64,000 nt of DNA from positions 27,517,342 through 27,581,341 of the forward strand of contig NC_035172.2 in the NCBI RefSeq assembly GCF_001659605.2, in the 5' to 3' direction. Each line of letters opens with the position of its first letter. Position 1 is the stretch's first letter. Shown here piece by piece: positions 56,667-64,000 of this stretch. The notes beneath the pieces are model-generated. The model did not search any database. It was not told where the DNA came from and was given only the letters and a program-made list of their open reading frames with translations. Both the position numbers and the translations under genes were made by a program. The DNA is from Manihot esculenta. Its lineage: Eukaryota > Streptophyta > Magnoliopsida > Malpighiales > Euphorbiaceae.

Positions 56667-57269
56667 CATGAGCCGAGGATCCCTACTTGCTTTTAGATTT
56701 TCTAAACTTTATTTTAAAAATGAAGAGTATATTTTTTTTTAAATTATAAGAATGGGAAGATTAAATGTCAAAAACAAACTCAAATTCGACCACAAAAGAT
56801 AGTGAAAATAAGTTTCTAATTAAACAACATCATTTTTGCTATTTTTGTTTTTGTATATTAAATTCTAACTGCTATTTTCATTTCCTTCAATCAAAGCTCT
56901 TGATTGTCACCAACACGGCCATCAACTAATAATCTTTTTTGTCTTAACTCTCAAGCTAAGACCCTCGTGCCTCAGCTTCTAGTATGACCTAAATATATTA
57001 GTTTCTTCAATTATTATCATAAATAATCGAATCTCATGCCTAGATGTGCAAACGATCGAACCTCACATCCACGTGTGCAAATGAAAACTTCTCCAGTAGA
57101 TGATAGAAGATCTCATAGCACCATAGATAGCTAGAAATCCTCCATGCTCACACCTTATAGATTATTGAGAGATTGTTTGAAGGTTCTAAGAGCTCAAAGT
57201 TATCAGCATTGATAAAATTACTTCACATCAAAAGCCTAGATCGATAGAGTAACAAGTCATTTAATATAT

Positions 57270-59335
57270 TACTGAGATATTTAAAGAAGAGTCACTTCCT
57301 AAAGAATCTATTTTGCTCGATTCATATTATGAGGTGAAGAAGATAATTTGAGATCTTGGCGTTTCTTATGAAAATATTGATGGTTGCATAAATAATTGTA
57401 TGTTATTTTGGAAGGAAGATAAAGACGCCAACTTTTGTAAGGTTTGTGGTTTTTCTAAATGAAAGCATGAAAAGCATAACGGGGAAGTAAGATATAAAAC
57501 AAATAGGAAGAAAATACCAATAAAAATATTACGTTATTTTTAATTAAAGCCTAGACTTCAAAGATTACTTATGTCTACCAAAACATCTTCTTTGATGAGA
57601 TGACATTATGATAAAAGAGTTGATGATGGGGCGATGCGGCATCCAATCGACTTAATGGCTTAGAAGTCTTTTAATGACCTTCATGAATCATTTGCCTTGG
57701 ACCATTGAAATATTAGACTTGGACTTGAAGAATAATGGTTTTTAACCATTTACAAATTCCAAGACACCATATAGCATATGGCCAGTAATTCTCATTCCAT
57801 ATAATTTTTCATCTTGGATGTGTATGAAACAATCAAATTTTATCTTCTTGATGCTTATTCCTAGTCCTGAAGATCCTGATGATGCAATTCATTTCTATCT
57901 AAAATCTTTGATTGAAGAATTAAAAGAGTTGTGGGAAGTTGGACTTGAGACATTTGATGCATTAATAAGACAAAATTTTTCTTTACATGTTGTCCTGTTA
58001 TGGACCATTAATGATTTTTAAGCATATAGAAATTTATTTGAATGGAGTACCAAGGGAAAATTTTCATCTTGGATGTGTATGAAACAATCAAATTTTATCT
58101 TCTTGATGCTTATTCCTAGTCCTGAAGATCCTGGTGATGCAATTCATTTCTATCTAAAATCTTTGATTGAAGAACTAAAAGAGTTGTGGGAAGTTGGACT
58201 TGAGACATTTGATGCATTAATAAGACAAAATTTTTCTTTACATGTTGTCTTGTTATGGACCATTAATGATTTTTTAGCATATAGAAATTTATTTGGATGG
58301 AGTACCAAGGGAAAATTGTCTTGTCTTTATTGTAACAAAAAAACTTCTTTATTGATATTAGCTCATCATAATTGCAAGTAGTATTATATGGGATATCGAT
58401 ATTATCTTCCAATTGCTCATAAATGGAGGAATCAGAAGGAGTCATTTAATGGTACAAAAGATCATAGATTACCTCCAAAGCCTTTGTCTGGTATTGAAAT
58501 CCTTGAAGAAGTGCAAGATCTTGATAGGATAATATTAACAAAAACTTATGGTAAAAAGTCTAAAACTTTACATGAAAATCGAGGGGACAATTGGAATACG
58601 AAGAGTATATTTTTTGAACTTTCATAGTGGAAGACTTTATTATTGAGACATAATTTAGATGTTGTATATATTCAAAAAAATCTATATGATAATGTAATTG
58701 GGACAATCATGAACTTAAAAGAAAAAACCAAGGACACTCTGAAAGTTAGACTGGATCTACTATAAATGAGAATAAGGGCAGAATTGCATCCAATCAAATG
58801 AGGTGATAAAAATAAATTGCCTATAGCATCTAACACATTATCTTATGAAGAAAATCACAAATTTTACCAAATTTTGAAAAAACTAAAAGCTTCAAAGAGC
58901 ACAACCTTTTAGGTTTGAAGAGCCATGACTACCATGTCCTCTTGTAACACTTGCTTCCTCTGGCAACACATGGTCTTCTTTCAAAAACAGTTTATGGATC
59001 ACTTTTTGAGTTATCTTTATTTTTCAATGTGCTTGGTGCTAAGAGTGTTAAGGATAGAACAAGTAAAACAAATTGAATATCAGGTTCCTATCATACTTTG
59101 CAAGTTAAAAGATCTTTTTACCTTTATTTTTTGATATTATGATTCATTTACCTATTCATTTAGCCAACAAGGCCAGGATTGATGGATCTGTCCAATATCG
59201 ATGGATGTATTCTGTACAATGGACAATATAAATTTTAAAATCTCATTCGTAATTGCTCATCCTGAGGGTTCTATTTCTGAGGGCTACATTGCAAATAAAT
59301 GTATGACTCTTTGTTCAAGGAATGAACTTTATCTA
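57270..59335 (+). pseudogene. CACTA (En/Spm) TNP2-type transposase, broken
   Basis: Conserved TNP2 blocks occur in order with stops between them: FYEAKK-like SYYEVKKIIWDLGVSYENIDGC, NNCMLFWKEDKDANFCKVCGF (about 57395-57450), LKPRLQRLLMSTKTSSLMRWH (about 57547-57605), IWPVILIPYNFSSWMCMKQ (about 57780-57830), HFYLKSLIEELKELWEVG, LLWTINDFLAYRNLFGWSTK (58245-58305), HRLPPKPLSG, SIFFELS and LLLRHNLDVVYI (about 58600-58670). ARIDGSVQYRWMYS and HPEGSISEGYIANKCMTLCSR follow near 59175-59320. This is the catalytic protein of CACTA DNA transposons. A 255-bp internal duplication and many stops make it inactive. The element's own ends were not identified. Confidence 0.92.
57806..58315 (+). repeat. 255-bp tandem duplication inside the TNP2 gene
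   Basis: 57806-58060 is repeated at 58061-58315 with few differences, so the block from WMCMKQSNFIF to GWSTKGK occurs twice. The unit is 85 codons and keeps the frame, but copy one has a stop at 58019 and copy two reads through. The near identity shows the duplication is more recent than most of the decay. Confidence 0.93.
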
Positions 59336-60058
59336 AATTCCTTTTGGATATATTAAATTTTGCTTTATATATACGTTAACATTTTGCGATTTTGTATAGA
59401 GCTAATTATATTGATTGAAGAATACTTTATTTTTAGATCAGACATTATAGAACAACTATTTTATAAGTATATATACTTTTATTATGCCTAATAATTTCTT
59501 ATTCACTATATATGCAAATAATAATAGTAATAATAATAATTGATATTGCAGATATTAGATTGATGATATGGTCGAAACGGAGCTACACTGTGATTGACTA
59601 AATCTGCAAGGGAGAAAAGGAGACGTAGTGGTGGGTGCCCACGGCAGCCACTCTGATACTCAAGTTAGTACTAAAAAAAATAGAGAGTGTAATGAATTTT
59701 TTAGAACTTGAGTAGTATAAGAGAATAGCGTATTTTTCCCTCTGTGATCATTTTATACTATAAAAAGATGGAGATAAATATAACATTTTTTGACAATCCG
59801 ATGATGAGCTGGCTCGTTAGTAAGGGATCTTCACTGACTAATTCGTCGGTAATCCCATGATTGCAGGTATAAATGGAATTTGCTGGATTGTAGTTGTTTA
59901 ATGGTAACTTCCTTATGAAGGCTCACTCTAAAGTTGAGAGGGCGAGTCTGTCTGATCTAAGGCCGATATGTTCTAAAGTCGACCTAAAGCTCTTGGGTCT
60001 TCTTTTCTAAGGGTGTGACCGCATATAGATTTATCAGATCCTTGCCATGTAGCCATGT
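59336..60058. other. Spacer with unassigned GC-richer repeat-like DNA
   Basis: 59336-59560 is AT-rich. From about 59575 it becomes more balanced, with GGTGGGTGCCCACGGCAGCC and CTCAAGTTAGT, wording I associate with non-coding ends of plant transposons, possibly the 3' end of the CACTA element. No reading frame is seen. It ends at CATGT (60054-60058), the likely target duplication of LTR H. Confidence 0.4.
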
Positions 60059-63000
60059 TGTAACGACCCGAAAATCGGACCGCTACCGGCGCTAGGATCC
60101 AGGTCGGCTTAAGGCCGCCGGGACCCGTAGTGTAATACCCGGCTAGACTCCGGTATCGGAATTCCTACCGTCCGGTGGAATCTCGGATGTCGGAAGCCTC
60201 TAGTAGGGTAGAAACATGTTTTCATAAAATGTTTTAAGGTATTTCATGGTTTTAAGTATGAAAAATTAAATGAGTTTTTGCATGAAAAGTTTTTGGAGGA
60301 AAACCCAGGTTCGGCCTCCGAAAGTCAAGTTCGGCCGCCGAACATGCATGCGTTTTGGAGGCACGTTAGGCCCCCGAAAGCGTGAGTGAGGGAAGTCCAG
60401 GTTCTGCCGCCGAAACCCAAGTTCGGCCGCCGAACATGGCATGCATGCGGAAGCACTTTCGGCCCCCGAACGTGGCCTGGCCAGCCACCTATAAAAGGGT
60501 CACTTAGCCGAAATGGGCGAGCTTTCTCCCATTTTCGGCCATAGCTAGCTTCCGACCTCCCTCTCCCCAGATCTTGTGTTCCTTCTCCAAATCTCCTCCA
60601 TTTTTCTTGAGTTTTAACCTCACATTGCAAGTTTTGAGCATTTAAGACAAGTTTTGGAGCTTTGGGAACTCAGGAGCTCATTTGCTTGGATCTCCGAGTT
60701 TAGGTCGTCTCTCTCTCGATCTTCAAGAGGTAAGAGCCGATCTTAAGCTCATTATATGTTTTAAATAAGTTTTATGCAAGATCTATGGGGTAGAAATGCA
60801 TGTGTGAGTTTTTAGTGAGTTATGGATGATTTTTGAGTTTATGCAAATGTGGCTTGCAAATGCTTGTGTATGTGTGTTGTAGTTGGGGTTTAAGGTAGTT
60901 TGAGACCCCTAGGAACTTGTATGCATGTTTTGGTTGAGTTTTATGCATGTGGGAAGAGTTAGGAGGCAAATGTGCATAAAGGAGCCAAGTTTCTGCCCTT
61001 TGGCAGAAACCAGGTTCGGCAGTCGAAGGCACTTTCGGCCGCCGAACATGGCTGGGGAGGCAGGCCTTTCGGCTGCCGAAGTTGCCCCCGAAAGGAGACT
61101 TTCGTCTCTGTCTGGGACTTTCGACCGTCGAAGGTGCCGCCGAACATGCATGAGTTTTGCCTCTGTCTGGGAGTTTCGGCCACCGAAGGTGCCGCCGAAC
61201 CTGCCTGACTTTCGGCTCTGGAGGGACTTTCGGCCGCCGAACCTGCCGCCGAAAGTGCCCTGTCTAGCCATTTCTTGTATGTTTTTATGTAGTTGTTTTA
61301 TGTTGTTTTAGGGGGTTTTTGGGGAGTATATTAGAGTTATGTTTATGTATGTTTGGTCCCTCATTGGAGTCCACCTGTGTAGGTTCGGACCCTAGGAACC
61401 GAGGACCCCAGCAGTGAGCCAGCTGCTACAGAGTTTGTCAGAGCTAGCCAGAGGTGAGTGGAATAAACCTTAAGTTTTAAAATAAATGAAATATGAATTT
61501 AAGCATGAACCATGCATCATGAATGCCATGAGATATAGTAGGTTGTTTGCATTAGTATTCACGAATATGTTGCATTGCATTTATGATGTTGATGTGGATT
61601 GGTTATTGGATGATCCTTTAGTCCTCATATGGCATGATGATGTTACGGCATGATATGGTATGGAAGTCCAGGTTGTACCCATTCTACGTCCCTGGCACGA
61701 TGTAAGAGAAAGTCCAGGTTGTACCCATTCTACGTCCCTGGCACATTGGTATGTTATGATATGTATGATAAGAGAAAGACCGGTTGTACCCATTCTACGT
61801 CCCGGCACAGTTGGACTATGTAGAGGACTATTGGTAACAATACCATCCGAGATGTGATTTGTTGTGATGTGTTGCATTACATAATGACATGAGATTTTTA
61901 AATATATGATTTCACTATTCTGTTCACTGGGCTCTAGTAGCTCACCCCTCTCCCTAATCCCCCAGGATTGCAGGTACGGGCTAGAGAGAGAAGTCAAGAA
62001 GAGTAAAGTCTCATGTTTGTAATAGATAGATAGTGGACATGATAAAATGTAAAGTTGTATAGCCATGATATGTATATTGATATTGAGGATTAGAGGTTGT
62101 GTTTGACCATATGGATTTGTTATCCCTTTTAAATACATGATCTTAGATGTTTTACGATATAGATGCTTAGCCAACTCAACACATGTATATCGCCCATTGG
62201 GGCATTGATGAGATCCCACAGAGGGGTCAGGTTTATGATTATGGTTATGTTCAGTGCATGCACAGGTTGAGTTTGGCGTATGATAGAATGTATGAAAGAA
62301 AAGTTTTTTTTTTTTTTATGTATGATTGTTGATCATGTATGGGATTAAACAGGTTTTCAGGATGTATGTTTGGCTTGCTACGGGTCCTGGCGGCCTTAAG
62401 TCGACCCGGATCCTAGCGCCGGTAGCGGTCCGATTTTCGGGTCGTTACACGTAGCAAGCCTGACATGCAACCTGTAAACCTGTTTAATCCCATACATGAT
62501 CAACAACATACATAAAAATTTAAAACTTTTCTATTCACACATACACCAAACTCAACCTGTGCATGCACTATACTCAACATAAACATAAGCATTGACCCCT
62601 CAGTGGAATCTCATCAGTGCCCCAAAGGGCGATACAATATATGTTGAGTTGGTTTACATAAACATCATAAAACGTCTAAGATCATGTATTACAAGGGATA
62701 ACAATATTCTATGGTCAAGCACACCTCTATCATCCATAAGCCTCATTACATTACATGTCTAAACTGTACTTTTACATAACATCAAATACATTTATCATGT
62801 CCACACTATCTATTACATAGACAAGACTTCAATACTCTTGCTGACCTTCTGGTCTACCCTGTACCTGCAAACCTGGGGGATTAGGGAGAGGGGTGAGCTA
62901 CTAGAGCCCAGTGAGCAGAATAATAAAACTTTTAAAACATATGATAACATGGAATGCATCACATCACAATCATATCACATCAATGATGAATTTGTCACCA

Positions 63001-64000
63001 ATAGCCCTCTACATAGTCCAACTGTGCCAGAACGTAGAATGGGTCCTGGTCTTTCTCTTACATGGCATAACATAACATTCCAATGTGCCAGAACGTAGAA
63101 TGGGTCCTGGTCTTTCTCTTACATAGTGCCAGCGAACGTAGAATGGGTCCCACTGGTCTTACATTCCGTACCGTACATATCACATCGTCACATCATAGAT
63201 CGAGGGCTATGGATCATCCAACATTCATCCACAACAACAACAGTAGAGTATGCAATGCAACATATTCATGAATTCTAATGCAACAACCTAGTATATCTCA
63301 TGGCATTAATGATGCGTGAATCATGCTAAAATTTCCATTTATTTGTTTTAAAAACGTAATGAGTTATTCCACTCACCTCTGGATAGCTCTGACCAGACAC
63401 TGGAGCAGCTGACTTACTGCTGGGGTCCTCGGTTCCTCGGGTCCGAACCTACACAGGTGGACTCAAATGAGAGACCAAACATACACGAACATAACTCTAA
63501 ACTACTCCCCAAAAACCCCCTAAAACAACATGAAACAATCATAGAAAAACATGCAAAGGAAGGCTGGACAGGGCACTTTCGGCGGCAGGTTCGGCGGCCG
63601 AAAGTCCCTCCAGAGCCGAAAGTCAGGCAGGTTTGTTGGCACCTTCGGCGGTCGAAACTCCCAGACAGAGACGAAACTCATGCATGTTCGGCGGCACTTT
63701 CGGCGGCCGAAACTGCCCTCCAGAGACGAAAGTCCTCTTTCGGGGGCAGGCTTCGGCAGCCGAAGGCTGCCTCCACAAGCGGATTCGGCGGCCGAAAGTC
63801 CCTTCGGCGGCCGAACCTGAGTTTCTCCAAAGTGGCAGAAACTCAGCTCCAACATGCACAAACGCCTCCCAAACTTTTCAAACATGCATAAACCTATTCT
63901 ACAACACTCCCAATCATACACAAACAAGCATACAAGCTCCTAGGGGCTTCAAACCATCAAAAACCCCAACTACAACACATCAAACAACTCACATTGTTCA
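60059..64000 (-). mobile_element. Element H: LTR in minus orientation, runs off the window
   Basis: TGTAACGACCCG starts at 60059 and the LTR continues at 62455-64000 after the inserted LTR G. In reverse orientation it shows the usual order: conserved end, minisatellite (63020-63160), leader sites, and a palindrome cluster at 63575-63820. The window ends before the TATA box and the other terminus, so it may be a solo LTR or the 3' LTR of a full element to the right. Confidence 0.9.
60131..62449 (+). mobile_element. Element G: solo LTR inserted in H
   Basis: A full 2319-bp LTR, TGTAATACCCGG to GGGTCGTTACA, with the target duplication CGTAG at 60126-60130 and 62450-62454. TATA box at 60490-60497; palindrome clusters at 60310-60475 and 61015-61255; the hairpin TTTCTGCC/GGCAGAAA near 60989-61008; donor-like GTAAGAG near 60730 and GTGAGTG near 61454; acceptor-like TGTGTAG near 61381. 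Three minisatellite units at 61668-61810 read GTCCAGGTTGTACCC...GTCCCTGGCAC or a close variant. Confidence 0.94.

Larger units (their letters stand above)
46235..57260. other. 11-kb AT-rich gene-free region
   Basis: No convincing coding region, RNA gene or large transposon appears on either strand. The DNA is dominated by AT-rich words, with small repeats listed separately (47571-47670, 47680-48330, 51270-51500, 51840-52210, 56593-56666) and simple tracts such as ATATAT near 47060 and (TTTA)n near 48610-48632. Short open frames, for example 52823-53035, look like chance. The superfamily of GC-rich LTRs is absent here, in sharp contrast with both sides. Confidence 0.65.

Noticed and set aside
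61581..62219. 212-codon minus-strand frame in LTR G
   Set aside because: It crosses the minisatellite, antisense to the LTR leader, and similar frames are not kept in sister LTRs.

Overview
The window is a flowering-plant genomic segment, almost certainly from a repeat-rich, heterochromatin-like region. The evidence is plant-type retrotransposons with a primer-binding site complementary to initiator Met-tRNA, a plant L1-type LINE with a C-terminal RNase H, a Ty1/copia element, chromodomain Ty3/gypsy elements and a CACTA (TNP2) transposase relic. The abundant GGCCGCC-palindrome LTR family may point to a Euphorbiaceae-like eudicot such as cassava or rubber tree, but that is an impression from memory and the sequence alone cannot establish it. 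I found no convincing host protein-coding gene, tRNA, rRNA or CRISPR array.

Layout. 1-2224: 3' end of a LINE with a frameshift and poly(A) tail. 2225-3866: AT-rich spacer with a (GA)n microsatellite. 3867-23044: an old minus-strand Ty3/gypsy element (D), split by a plus-strand non-autonomous gypsy element A (4649-15431), which itself carries a solo LTR (12715-14828) in its 3' LTR. D is further split by a truncated minus LTR E (18992-22177), which contains plus solo LTR F (19576-21908). 23096-23452: an LTR scrap. 23453-25237: AT-rich spacer. 25243-46229: a Ty1/copia element with 5-bp target duplications. It contains an LTR fragment (26348-27148) and the nearly intact chromovirus B (28791-45807), whose 3' LTR is interrupted by a young minus-strand non-autonomous element C (37727-44784). 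46235-57260: about 11 kb of very AT-rich, gene-free DNA with small repeats. 57270-59335: a broken CACTA TNP2 transposase. 60059-64000: a minus LTR H running off the window, containing plus solo LTR G (60131-62449).

A, B, C, E, F, G, H and the solo LTRs are one extended LTR superfamily, with ends TGTAATACCCGG and TTACA and a length of about 2.1-2.5 kb when not truncated. Its LTRs share a TATA box, arrays of the palindrome TTCGGCCGCCGAA, GT/AG splice-like signals in fixed order, and a lineage-specific minisatellite built on CCAGG...CCTGG. B supplies the only near-complete gag-pol (a single reading frame with one internal TAG). A and C have defective interiors with a shared deletion junction but very similar LTR pairs, which suggests they were mobilised in trans by B-like elements. 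The insertion order can be read from perfect or near-perfect 5-bp target-site duplications. Two insertions hit the same LTR site within one base of each other.
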